Positions 53,634 to 61,966 of a stretch of 64,000 nucleotides of DNA are shown here, piece after piece (the stretch's first letter is position 1; the number at the start of each line of letters is the position of its first letter). This stretch comes from an uncultured Latescibacterota bacterium (GTDB lineage: Bacteria; Latescibacterota; UBA2968; UBA8231): contig OX638377.1 of the NCBI GenBank assembly GCA_951813615.1, positions 4,986,599 through 5,050,598 of the forward strand, in the 5' to 3' direction. A program made the position numbers and the translations under genes. A model generated the notes under the pieces. That model was not told where the DNA came from, ran no database searches, and worked only from the letters and a program-made list of their open reading frames with translations.

Positions 53634-55076
53634 TCAGCGAAAAGTGCGAAAGTTTAGGAACACCTTTTCTCCGTCCGCCACCGCCACCTCGGGCAGCGTC
53701 TCTACCGCTAGAACTCTTCCTCGGTCGTCGAGTAACTCTAGGGTCGGAGCAGCGGTGCCTGGGGTCACTGCCAACCGGGCGATGCGGATGGCGTGTGGTA
53801 GCGCCAGCCAGCCGCGCGTGTCGGCCGCTTCGGTCGCCACGCCGAAGAGGTTGACCAAGCCTCCGAGCGCTTTGCCCAAACTCTCCTTGGCCCAGTCATT
53901 CTCGTCGTCATCGTCGTCATCGTCCTCAAAGGCTTTTTCAATGCTCTTGGACGCTAGGTATTTGGCCAAGTTGCGGGCGACGGCGCGCAGCAGGATGGTA
54001 TCGAATTTCTGCGCAAAGGTCCGCTGGGCAATCGCGTCCAAGTCTTCGGCGGTGGCCGCCAGCGCACTCTGGTCGCCAGCGCGCAACCGCACCCCGTCCA
54101 CCTGTGAGGGCACCTCCCGGTATTCGGGCAGCGCCACCCTAAGCCAGTAATCCACGTGCCGACGCTTGTACACGTGCGGATGGTGATAGCGATGGACGGC
54201 CCGCTCCGACGCCGTCCACACCTCCCACTTCCCTTCGTCCTCCAGAATCGGCACGCTGAACTCGACTTGGTGCTTGCGGGGCACAAAGCCGCTCTCGACA
54301 AAGACCACCAACTCGCCGCCGGAGGCCGGCTGCAGCTCCTCTAACTCAAGCTGGTAGCGCTCGGTGTATTCCGCTACCTCGTCTTCGTATCCCAGCCGCT
54401 GGGCCAGCCGCGCTAGATCAATTATCAGCATCCTCGGTGCTTGCAAACCAAAGGCCGCTTCGTACGCGCGATAGCCCTTTAGGGCATCTTTGTAGGAAAT
54501 GTACGCATCGTTCCACTCGCCCTCAGCCTCGAAAAAGAGCCCGGTCATGTACTGCAAAAAAGCGTCGTTTTTATAGCTGAGCTCATACTCGGCCTGTTGC
54601 GCGTAGTTTTCGAGCTTCAGGTTGGCCTTGCGGCACTCGACCAACGCCGCCTGTCGGTCGCCCAGCCGGGCGTAGTTCATGGCGCGGTAGTAGTGGATCA
54701 GGGCTAGCTCGAACTCCTCGCCTCGGTAGGCGACAATCGAATCATTGGACAGCAGGGCCGCGATTTCGCGCGAGACCGAACGGGTGTAGAGCTGGTCGCT
54801 GAGCCGCTCGGCCCGTTCAAACTCCACGTTGGACGCCTCGTATTGGCCTTGATAGTGCAAAATCAGCCCCTTTTCCAGGTGGTAGAGCAGCTTGTTGGTT
54901 TTGCCAGAGGGCTTTTCCAGCTTGCCGAGGGCCGCTTCGTAGTTGCCTTTTTCTAGCTGGTTGAGCGAACGGGACACATAGCCCGAATAAGCGGCCCCGC
55001 AACCGCTCAACAAGAGCAGTAGGACGACGCTGAGACCGATGACCGATCGGCTGCTTCCCTGCATAAGTGATTCCAT
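53634..55076 (-). CDS. COG3014-like TPR lipoprotein
   Basis: 480 residues from ATG 55076 (GAGGG before it). Signal peptide and lipobox LLSGCG, then helical TPR-like repeats (KGNYEAALGKLEK, YQGQYEASNVEFERAE, LARLGDRQAALVECRKAN) and a beta-rich C-terminus. Near the end an acidic run of eight D/E is present. First gene of the LpoB-containing operon; COG3014 and LpoB-type genes co-occur in other Gram-negatives. Confidence 0.85.
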   Translation of the reverse strand: MESLMQGSSRSVIGLSVVLLLLLSGCGAAYSGYVSRSLNQLEKGNYEAALGKLEKPSGKTNKLLYHLEKGLILHYQGQYEASNVEFERAERLSDQLYTRSVSREIAALLSNDSIVAYRGEEFELALIHYYRAMNYARLGDRQAALVECRKANLKLENYAQQAEYELSYKNDAFLQYMTGLFFEAEGEWNDAYISYKDALKGYRAYEAAFGLQAPRMLIIDLARLAQRLGYEDEVAEYTERYQLELEELQPASGGELVVFVESGFVPRKHQVEFSVPILEDEGKWEVWTASERAVHRYHHPHVYKRRHVDYWLRVALPEYREVPSQVDGVRLRAGDQSALAATAEDLDAIAQRTFAQKFDTILLRAVARNLAKYLASKSIEKAFEDDDDDDDENDWAKESLGKALGGLVNLFGVATEAADTRGWLALPHAIRIARLAVTPGTAAPTLELLDDRGRVLAVETLPEVAVADGEKVFLNFRTFR

Positions 55077-55172
55077 CCATTGCCCTCGCGCCGGCAATAT
55101 CCACGAGTGACCGTGTGCCATATATAACACCTAAGCGCGGGAAAAGTGTCCCTTTTATTCGGTCACTCCGAG

Positions 55173-56915
55173 CTACTTGAGCAGGAGCATCCGCCGCGTC
55201 TGCATCCCGCTCGGATAATAAAGCCGCGTCACATACACCCCCGACGAGACCGCCGCCCCCTGCCCGTCGCGGGCGTCCCAAGAAACCTGATATTCACCGG
55301 CGACCTGGAACTGATCCACCAGCGTGCGCACCCGCTGACCCAAGGTGTTGTAGACCTCCAGCCGCACCACGCCGGGGACGGCCAAGCGGTAGGCGATCTG
55401 CGTACGGCTGTTGAAGGGATTGGGCACATTCGGCTGCAAGCCGCTCACCACCCAAGCAGCGGCAACCTTGGCCGCGACCAGCTGTTGCACGTCCACGACC
55501 CGTACGCCGCCGCCAAGAGTCAACTCCAGGACGTACCGCCGGTTTTTGTTGAGGGCGATGCTCTGCCACTGACCGACGACCTCCCCGTCGGGAGTTAGTG
55601 CGCGTGCCCGGTAGTAGCCGTTGATGGAGACCCTGCCCATGGGGGTAATGGTCTCCTTGAGCCGGCCTTCCGCGTCGGACACCGCAGCCCAGGCGTAGTC
55701 GGGTTCTTGCCCAGCGATGGAGCGGGCGAACTCGACGGTCAGGCCCGCGATGGCTTCGCCCACCAACGTGACCTCTACGACCGCAGCCTCCTCCGCTTTG
55801 ATGTCGTCCGCGGTCTCCTCCTCGGTGTCTGTAGTCTCCGCCCCGGTGTCCGCGGTCTCCTCCTCGGTGTCCGTGGTCTCCGCCCCGGTGTCCGCGGTCT
55901 CCTCCTCGGTGTCTGTAGTCTCCGCCCCGGTGTCGTCGTCCACCACCGGCGGCTCAGAGGGGGTGGCATAGGGGGCTATGTTCCACAACCGGATTGTATT
56001 GTCCACACTGCTACTGACCAGGGTTAGACCATCCGGCGAAAATGACACCGAAGTGACCCAATCCGAATGGCCTTGGAGGGTGGCTATTTCCTGCTGGCTG
56101 GCCACATTCCACAACCGGATTGTATGGTCCCAACTGCCACTGGCCAGGGTTAGACCATCCGGCGAAAATGACACCGAAGAGACCGTACCCGAATGGCCTT
56201 GGAGGGTGGCTATTTCCTGCTGGCTGGCCACATTCCACAACCGGATTGTATGGTCCCAACTGCCACTGGCTAGGGTTAGACTATCCGGCGAAAATGACAC
56301 CGATCTGACCCGACCCGAATGGCCTTGGAGGGTGGCTATTTCCTGCTGGCTGGCCACATTCCACAACCGGATTGTATGGTCCCAACTGCCACTGGCCAGG
56401 GTTAGACCATCCGGCGAAAATGACACCGAAGTGACCCCACCCGAATGGCCTTGGAGGGTGGCTATTTCCTGCTGGCTGGCCACATTCCACAACCGGATTG
56501 TATGGTCCCAACTGCCACTGGCCAGAGTTAGACCATCCGGCGAAAATGACACCGATCTGACCCAATCCGAATGGCCTTGGAGGGTGGCTATTTCCTGCTG
56601 GCTGGCCATATTCCACAACCGGATTGTATGGTCCCAACTGCCACTGACTAGGGTTAGACCATCCGGCGAAAATGACACCGAAGAGACCGTACCCGAATGG
56701 CCTTGGAGGGTGGCTATTTCCTGCTGGCTGGCCATATTCCACAACCGGATTGTATGGTCCCAACTGCCACTGACTAGGGTTAGACCATCCGGCGAAAATG
56801 ACACCGAAGTGACCCAATCCGAATGGCCTTGGAGGGTGGCCTGGGCGCGACTCTCCTGTGCGAACAGGACGCCGACCAACAACAAGGCCATGCTGGACAA
56901 CGAAAGCTTTTTCAT
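55173..56915 (-). CDS. Secreted seven-bladed WD40 protein with near-identical repeats and C-terminal FlgD-like domain
   Basis: 580 residues from ATG 56915 (AAAGGAG before it). Signal peptide (1-24), then seven WD40 blades of 42 residues (~26-319), each beginning TLQGHS..V..VSFSPDG and ending DHTIRLWN.ASQQEI. The blades are nearly identical except at positions just after GHS (DWVT, GTVS, DWVR, GGVT, GRVR, GTVS, DWVT). A Thr/Glu-rich linker (~330-372; three 14-residue units), a domain of ~100 residues, then a C-terminal FlgD-like domain (NVPNPFN, GQRVRTLV, SSGVYVTRL). Probably surface-displayed ligand binding. Confidence 0.92.
   Translation of the reverse strand: MKKLSLSSMALLLVGVLFAQESRAQATLQGHSDWVTSVSFSPDGLTLVSGSWDHTIRLWNMASQQEIATLQGHSGTVSSVSFSPDGLTLVSGSWDHTIRLWNMASQQEIATLQGHSDWVRSVSFSPDGLTLASGSWDHTIRLWNVASQQEIATLQGHSGGVTSVSFSPDGLTLASGSWDHTIRLWNVASQQEIATLQGHSGRVRSVSFSPDSLTLASGSWDHTIRLWNVASQQEIATLQGHSGTVSSVSFSPDGLTLASGSWDHTIRLWNVASQQEIATLQGHSDWVTSVSFSPDGLTLVSSSVDNTIRLWNIAPYATPSEPPVVDDDTGAETTDTEEETADTGAETTDTEEETADTGAETTDTEEETADDIKAEEAAVVEVTLVGEAIAGLTVEFARSIAGQEPDYAWAAVSDAEGRLKETITPMGRVSINGYYRARALTPDGEVVGQWQSIALNKNRRYVLELTLGGGVRVVDVQQLVAAKVAAAWVVSGLQPNVPNPFNSRTQIAYRLAVPGVVRLEVYNTLGQRVRTLVDQFQVAGEYQVSWDARDGQGAAVSSGVYVTRLYYPSGMQTRRMLLLK
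55808..55935 (-). repeat. Three 42-bp repeats encoding an acidic Thr/Glu linker
   Basis: Unit encodes DTGAETTDTEEETA; three units in tandem with few base differences, between the WD40 array and the C-terminal domains of the same gene. Confidence 0.85.
55960..56840 (-). repeat. Seven 126-bp near-identical WD40-coding repeats
   Basis: Each unit differs mainly in a ~13-base window between the SVSFSPDG-coding part and the TLQGHS-coding part of the sense strand, plus a few single bases. The antisense strand is also open through the array, a by-product of the repeat. Confidence 0.92.
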
Positions 56916-56960
56916 CTGAGATACTCCTTTGGTTTGGTTGTACGGATTTATCCGCTTGGG

Positions 56961-57003
56961 AAGGGCGTCCCCCTTGCCGGGTTGGGCTAAAAGGGACGCC
57001 CTT
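56961..57003. repeat. Inverted repeat in the WD40-gene leader
   Basis: AAGGGCGTCCC (56961-56971) and GGGACGCCCTT (56993-57003) form an 11-bp stem with a 21-base loop, 46 bases upstream of the WD40 ATG. No gene is seen from 57004 to 57216 apart from a smaller hairpin, AAGGTCACT / AGTGACCTT, at 57188-57217. Confidence 0.6.
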
Positions 57004-57216
57004 TCAATTTCCTGTGGTAGAGCCGCCGCACGAGACTGCCCTCCCATCAGCCCCCAATAGGCAAGACGCCGCCCAGTCAAATGGTGAACGCCCGGTCCTT
57101 GATCCGCCGATGAGATTGACCATAACATAAAGGTTCAGCCAAAAGGAGTCAGGAGTCCCTCACTTTATCCCGAATTCACGTTAATCTAAGGTCACTAAGT
57201 GATGTACAAGTGACCT

Positions 57217-57420
57217 TTGCGGCGTTTCAAACCGGACACGGTATTGCAGGAGATCCTCGACAGCACCCGATCGCTGACCGACGCCCGATACGGCGTGATC
57301 GCCACCTTTGACGATGCAGGACAGGTGGAGGACTTTTTGATCTCCGATCTGACTTCCAATGAGATCCAACTTTGCTTATATATAAGAGCCCATTTCTCGA
57401 CCGCAAAAACGCCCGTATAA
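57217..57420 (+). pseudogene. GAF-domain sensor fragment (copy A of segmental duplication)
   Basis: Reads like the start of a GAF-domain histidine kinase (LQEILDSTRSLTDARYGVIATFDDAG) and stops after about 55 codons. A second, more eroded copy of the same sequence lies at 59854. Confidence 0.7.
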
Positions 57421-57437
57421 GTATAACAGGTAAAATT

Positions 57438-58475
57438 ATGGAAAAACCCAATGTCGTCGTCATCGGTTATGGCTTTGCTGGCCGCTGCTTCCACGCCTAT
57501 CTCGTGGGGCTGACCAGCGGCCTGAACCTCTACGGTATCGCCACCAGCCGGTCGGAGGCCCGCGACCAGATTCAGCGCGACTTGGGGGTAAAGACCTTCC
57601 GCCACTTCGACGAAGTGCTAGCTGACCCAGCCGTCGATCTGGTCGTCCTCGCCACGCCCAACGATCTCCACGCCCCGCACGCGATCCAAGCGATGGCGGC
57701 GGGCAAACACGTGGTCACCGACAAGCCCATGTGCTTGAGCATGGCCGAGGCCGACCAGATGATTGCCGCCAGCCAAGCGCACGACCGCTTGTTCAGCGTC
57801 TTTCAGAACCGCCGCTGGGACGGCGATTTCCTCGCCGTCAAAGACGCGCTGGCCCAAGGGCTGCTCGGCGATCCCTTTTTGCTGGAGATGTTCTGGGGCC
57901 AATACGGCCCGCCGCGCGGTTGGCGCAGCACAGCGCAACACGGCGGCGGCAAATTCTTCGATCTAGGCGCGCATCTGGTCGATCAAGCCCTCCAGCTTAT
58001 CGACGCGCCGCTGACCAAGGTGTACGCCTCCTTCCACTCCGGCGATCCGCTCAGCATCGACGTCGAGTCCCACGCGCTGGCCGTGCTCCACTTTGCCAAC
58101 GGCGTCGAAGCGCGCGTGGAGACCTCGTCGCTGGCGGGCAAAGCCAAGCCGCGCTGGTACGTGCTGGGCACGGAAGGTGCGCTGGTCAAAGAGGGCGTTG
58201 ACCCACAGGAAAAGGCCATGATCGCCGGCGACATCGACGCGGCCGAAGAGGCACCCGAACACTACGCCCGCCTCTATAGGCCAGCGGAGGAAACCATCAT
58301 GGAGACGGCACCCGGCCGTTGGCGTTCCTACTACGAAAACATCGCCGATGCGCTAGCCGGCCGCGCCGCGCTAGCCGTCACCGCTCAGAGTGTGCGGCAG
58401 ACCATGGTCGCGATTGAGGCCGCCCGGCTCTCCGCGGCCGAGCAGCGGCCCGTGGCCCCGGAGGAAGTCGGGTGA
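57438..58475 (+). CDS. Gfo/Idh/MocA family oxidoreductase
   Basis: 345 residues from ATG 57438. Rossmann GYGFAGR, EKP-equivalent DKPMCLSMAEADQMI, GGGKFFDLGAHLVDQ and the usual C-domain. Its first ~50 codons are duplicated at 60002-60105. The next gene (TrmH type) starts inside its stop (GTGA overlap). Confidence 0.92.
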   Translation: MEKPNVVVIGYGFAGRCFHAYLVGLTSGLNLYGIATSRSEARDQIQRDLGVKTFRHFDEVLADPAVDLVVLATPNDLHAPHAIQAMAAGKHVVTDKPMCLSMAEADQMIAASQAHDRLFSVFQNRRWDGDFLAVKDALAQGLLGDPFLLEMFWGQYGPPRGWRSTAQHGGGKFFDLGAHLVDQALQLIDAPLTKVYASFHSGDPLSIDVESHALAVLHFANGVEARVETSSLAGKAKPRWYVLGTEGALVKEGVDPQEKAMIAGDIDAAEEAPEHYARLYRPAEETIMETAPGRWRSYYENIADALAGRAALAVTAQSVRQTMVAIEAARLSAAEQRPVAPEEVG

Positions 58476-59062
58476 AACTCCGGCCGGGCAACTACGGCAA
58501 GGAGACCAGCTTTGAGGTCCGCACCTTCGACGCTGAGATGCCCCTCGACGAATACGCTCGCCTGCCCAAGCACCCGCTCTATCTGGTACTCGACAATCTG
58601 CGCAGCGCCTTCAATGTCGGCTCGATTTTTCGCACAGCCGACGCGGGCCGTCTCAGCGGCATCTACACCTGCGGCTACACGGCCCATCCGCCCCATCCCA
58701 AGCTCGACAAGACGGCGTTGGGCACCCTCTCGTACATAGAGACCCGCCACTTCGCCACCACGCTACAGGCCATTGAGCACTTGCGTGCACGCCAAGTGCC
58801 GGTGTGGGCGCTGGAGACGACATCGCACAGCCGCTGTTACACCGAGTTAGACTATCCGCGCCCCTTGGCTTTAATCGTGGGCAATGAGGCCCTCGGCGTG
58901 AGTTGCGACGCGCTTGAGCGCTGCGACGAGCTGGTTGAGATTCCCATGTACGGCTACAAAAACAGCCTCAATGTCGCCGCGGCCAGCGCCGTCCTCGTCT
59001 TTGAGGTATTGCGCCAATGGCAAGCCGTCAGCTCCACTTGCCAGCCCACCGCCCATGCCTGA
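58472..59062 (+). CDS. SpoU/TrmH-family RNA 2'-O-methyltransferase
   Basis: 196 residues, GTG start overlapping the previous stop. SPOUT motifs: LVLDNLRSAFNVGSIFRTADA (motif 1), LALIVGNEALGVS (motif 2) and IPMYGYKNSLNVAAASAVLVFE (motif 3, knot). Methylates tRNA or rRNA ribose. Its C-terminal ~12 codons are duplicated at 60106-60141. Confidence 0.93.
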   Translation: MKLRPGNYGKETSFEVRTFDAEMPLDEYARLPKHPLYLVLDNLRSAFNVGSIFRTADAGRLSGIYTCGYTAHPPHPKLDKTALGTLSYIETRHFATTLQAIEHLRARQVPVWALETTSHSRCYTELDYPRPLALIVGNEALGVSCDALERCDELVEIPMYGYKNSLNVAAASAVLVFEVLRQWQAVSSTCQPTAHA

Positions 59063-59085
59063 AGCCGCCCCGCAAACTCGGGATC
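59055..59085 (+). pseudogene. Remnant of the ClC start codon region (copy A)
   Basis: Begins MPEAAPQTR, matching the first residues of the ClC gene at 60134 (MPEVAPQTR), then diverges. Shows that a ClC gene once followed TrmH here. Confidence 0.6.
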
Positions 59086-59164
59086 GAGGGGGGCTTGCGC
59101 GCCCCGGTGGTGCCGCCAGCACTGATAACGGCGAGGGCTTGGCTCCAGTCCACCAGCTCTTTCC

Positions 59165-59788
59165 TCAAGTCCAATTTACGAAATCCAAGTTCTCCAGATC
59201 GTCAATGATGATTTCCACCGACCCGGGATCGACCGGCTCGAATCCATCAAAATCATCCGGTATCTCAATGCCCTTGCCGACGCTGTACCCGTAGCCGAAT
59301 TCCTTCAGCCAAGGTACCGCCTCAAGGGCCTCTTCCGCATTTTCGTTTTCTCGATTGAAGAAAAGGACATAGTGCCTCGGTGCCGCACCCAGAAACTTGT
59401 CGTCGTAGCCGTCGGAAAGGATCCCTTCTTTTAGGTTGCTGTCATCGACCACTGCGAGTAAACCAACCCCCAACAGGTCCCCCAGCAACGCCTCTGAAGG
59501 AGGCTCTTCTACAAACTCCATTCGGAAGGTTCCTGCCTCCAGATCAATTTCACCCGACCCGAAGACATAGGAGTAGTCCCCTTCGCCAGCGTCCGCTGTC
59601 CAAACCCCTACAACCCTCGCATTGCTGCCCGCCAGAGAACCGTTCGGGTCGCGAACATGTCCAGATACGACAAACAGGGGCTCAACACTAGGCGTTGCCG
59701 TCGGCGCGTCGGAGTCGGAACATCCGGTCAGGAGCATGACCAAGAGTGCAGCGCCGGCAACTAGCAGGTTTACAACGAACTTTGACAT
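59165..59788 (-). CDS. Hypothetical lipoprotein
   Basis: 207 residues with a signal peptide and lipobox LLTGCS. The N-terminal region (VVSGHVRDPNGSLAGSNARVVGVW) looks like a carboxypeptidase-regulatory-type beta-sandwich. Rest unrecognised. Sits alone, opposite strand, between the two copies of the segmental duplication. Confidence 0.7.
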   Translation of the reverse strand: MSKFVVNLLVAGAALLVMLLTGCSDSDAPTATPSVEPLFVVSGHVRDPNGSLAGSNARVVGVWTADAGEGDYSYVFGSGEIDLEAGTFRMEFVEEPPSEALLGDLLGVGLLAVVDDSNLKEGILSDGYDDKFLGAAPRHYVLFFNRENENAEEALEAVPWLKEFGYGYSVGKGIEIPDDFDGFEPVDPGSVEIIIDDLENLDFVNWT

Positions 59789-59853
59789 TTCTATCTCTCC
59801 TTTTAACGTGCGCTCGGGTTAGCTGGGCCTATAGCGCCTCAAATCCCGTTGTC

Positions 59854-60141
59854 CGTTACAACGTGATCGCCACCCTAGACGACTTAGGGCAGATGGGGGA
59901 TTTCCTGCCCTCCGGTCTAACTTCCAATGAAAGCCAACTTTGCTTATATAGTAAGTGCCCATTTGTCGGCCGCAAAAACGCCCGTCGCACAGGTAAAATC
60001 ATGGAAAAACCCAATGTCGTCATCGGTTATGGCTTTGCTGGCCGCTGCTTCCACGCCTATTTAGTCGGGCTGCCCAGCGACCAGATTCAGCGCGACTTGG
60101 GGGTAGTCAACCCCACCTGCCAACCCACCGCCCATGCCTGA
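59854..60141 (+). pseudogene. Chimeric remnant: GAF fragment + Gfo/Idh start + TrmH end (copy B)
   Basis: Parallels 57286-57590, keeping the GAF start, MEKPNVVIGYGFAGR and the codons up to the bases CTTGGGGGTA, with a ~45-base gap. It then jumps directly to the last codons of TrmH (TCQPTAHA). Both deletions remove nearly all of the Gfo/Idh and TrmH bodies. Confidence 0.88.
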
Positions 60142-61966
60142 AGTCGCCCCGCAGACTCGGGGTCCAGCCGCCCGCTTGCTGCGCGACTGGCTCGGCTTTG
60201 AGTTCGTCTCCCGCATCTATCTCTACAGTGCGCTCATCGGCCTGATTGCCGGCTTGGGTGCCGTGTTATTTACCTACGGCCTTGAACTGGCCAAGTTCCT
60301 GCTAGTCGAGAAACTGGCTGGATACCGCCAAATCCATCCCGACAACAGGGCGCTATTCGACTTCTCCTTCCTCGACGCGCCCACCTACGGCGAGTATTTG
60401 TGGCTGTTGCTGCTGCTGCCGGCGCTGGGCGGCCTGCTCAGCGGCTACCTGACGCACCGCTTCGCGCCCGAAGCCCAAGGCGCGGGCACCGACGCCATGA
60501 TCGACGCCTTCCACAACCAGCGCGGCCACATCCGCCCCATCGTCGCCCCGGTCAAGGCGCTGGCGACCATCGTCACGCTCTCCTCCGGTGGTGCCGCTGG
60601 TCAGCAAGGTCCTTTGGTTCATATCGGCGCGGGCTTAGGCTCTTGGATCGGCGACAAACTCAAGCTCTCGGTGGCCCAGCGGCGGATTTTGTTGCTGGCG
60701 GGCACGGCTGGAGGACTAGGCGCAATTTTCCGCGCACCGCTGGGCGCGGCAATCGCCAGCGTGGAAGTGCTCTACCGCGAAGACTTTGAAAGCGACGCGC
60801 TCATTCCCTGCGTCATCAGCTCCTTTGTCGCCTATGCCCTCTACATAGCCGTTTTTGGCTTCTCGCACATTTTCGCCCTGCCCGACCTGCTGTTCACCGA
60901 TGTGCGCGAGTTGGTCTTCTACCTAGTCTTGGGTTTTTTCTGCGCCCTAGTCGGCATTTTTTACGTCAAGACCCTGCGCCTTGCGCGCACCCTCTTCGAC
61001 CGCCTGCCGCTGCCTCGCTACTGGATCGTCTGCTGCGGGGGCTTGCTGGTGGGGGTGGCGGCCTTTATCGACCCCCAAGTGCTGGGCGATGGGTTCGGCG
61101 TCATCCAACGGGGGCTCGACGGCGAACTCGCAATCCGCGCCTTCCTAGCCCTCGCCCTGCTCAAAATCTTCGCCTCTAGCTGCACGATTTCCAGCGGCGG
61201 CTCGGGCGGCGTCTTTGGCCCCTCGCTCTTTATCGGCGGGATGCTCGGCGGTGCCGTGGGCCTGCTGGGCCAACAGTACTTTCCCGACATCGTCCACCAA
61301 CCGGCCGCTTATATCGTGGTGGGCATGGCCTCGTTTTTCGGCGCCGTGGCCAATACGCCGCTAGCGGCCCTGATTCTCGTCATCGAAATGAGCGGCTCTT
61401 ACCACCTGCTGCCGCCGCTGATGGTCGTTAGCGCCCTCGCACTGATCTTCGCGCGCAACTTTTCCATCTACCAAAACCAAGTCCAAAACAAGTTCCACTC
61501 TCCGGCCCATATCAAAGACCTAACCGTCAATGTGTTACACGATCTCCAAGTCCGCGAAGTATTCCCCCGCCTCAAAAACACCTCCGAGGCCATCGTCAGC
61601 AATCGGCTTTCCTACTTTTCCCTGAGTGCCCTAAGCAAAAAACTGGGCCACCTACACTTTGTCGTCACCGATGACAACAACGACTTGCGCGGCATGATCA
61701 GCCTCGAAGACCTCGACCTGCCCGAAGACGAAATGCTGCGCAACTTGGTACTCATTGAGGACATGGTCGTCGATGACGTCCGGCCTATCGACGCGGATGA
61801 CAACCTGCACGAGGCCCTGCAAAAGCTGCTGGATTCTGGCTACGACAAGCTACCCGTGATGGACACCACAGACGAGGGGGAAAGCGAGTTTTGGGGCTAT
61901 CTGATGCACTCAGATCTGATGCGAGTGTACCACGAGGAAGTCATTCGGTTGGAGGGACAGGATTGA
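60134..61966 (+). CDS. ClC-family chloride channel/transporter with two CBS domains
   Basis: 610 residues. About 10-12 membrane helices with selectivity motifs GGAAGQQGPLVHIG and GGSGGVFGPSLFIGG, then two CBS domains (~450-605). In typical ClC exchangers the second motif-1 position is the gating Glu (GREGP); here it is Gln158 (GQQGP), which suggests an ungated channel or altered coupling. The start is the ATG shared with the chimeric remnant's end. Its 3' end overlaps the convergent TPR gene by 26 bases. Confidence 0.93.
   Translation: MPEVAPQTRGPAARLLRDWLGFEFVSRIYLYSALIGLIAGLGAVLFTYGLELAKFLLVEKLAGYRQIHPDNRALFDFSFLDAPTYGEYLWLLLLLPALGGLLSGYLTHRFAPEAQGAGTDAMIDAFHNQRGHIRPIVAPVKALATIVTLSSGGAAGQQGPLVHIGAGLGSWIGDKLKLSVAQRRILLLAGTAGGLGAIFRAPLGAAIASVEVLYREDFESDALIPCVISSFVAYALYIAVFGFSHIFALPDLLFTDVRELVFYLVLGFFCALVGIFYVKTLRLARTLFDRLPLPRYWIVCCGGLLVGVAAFIDPQVLGDGFGVIQRGLDGELAIRAFLALALLKIFASSCTISSGGSGGVFGPSLFIGGMLGGAVGLLGQQYFPDIVHQPAAYIVVGMASFFGAVANTPLAALILVIEMSGSYHLLPPLMVVSALALIFARNFSIYQNQVQNKFHSPAHIKDLTVNVLHDLQVREVFPRLKNTSEAIVSNRLSYFSLSALSKKLGHLHFVVTDDNNDLRGMISLEDLDLPEDEMLRNLVLIEDMVVDDVRPIDADDNLHEALQKLLDSGYDKLPVMDTTDEGESEFWGYLMHSDLMRVYHEEVIRLEGQD

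Noticed and set aside
55808..56840. CRISPR-like array (regular repeats)
   Set aside because: The repeats are protein-coding WD40 and acidic-linker units in one frame; no spacers or cas genes are present.
55978..56919. 313-codon open frame antisense to the WD40 gene
   Set aside because: It is a by-product of the repeated DNA; the sense strand has the signal peptide, WD40 motifs and ribosome site.
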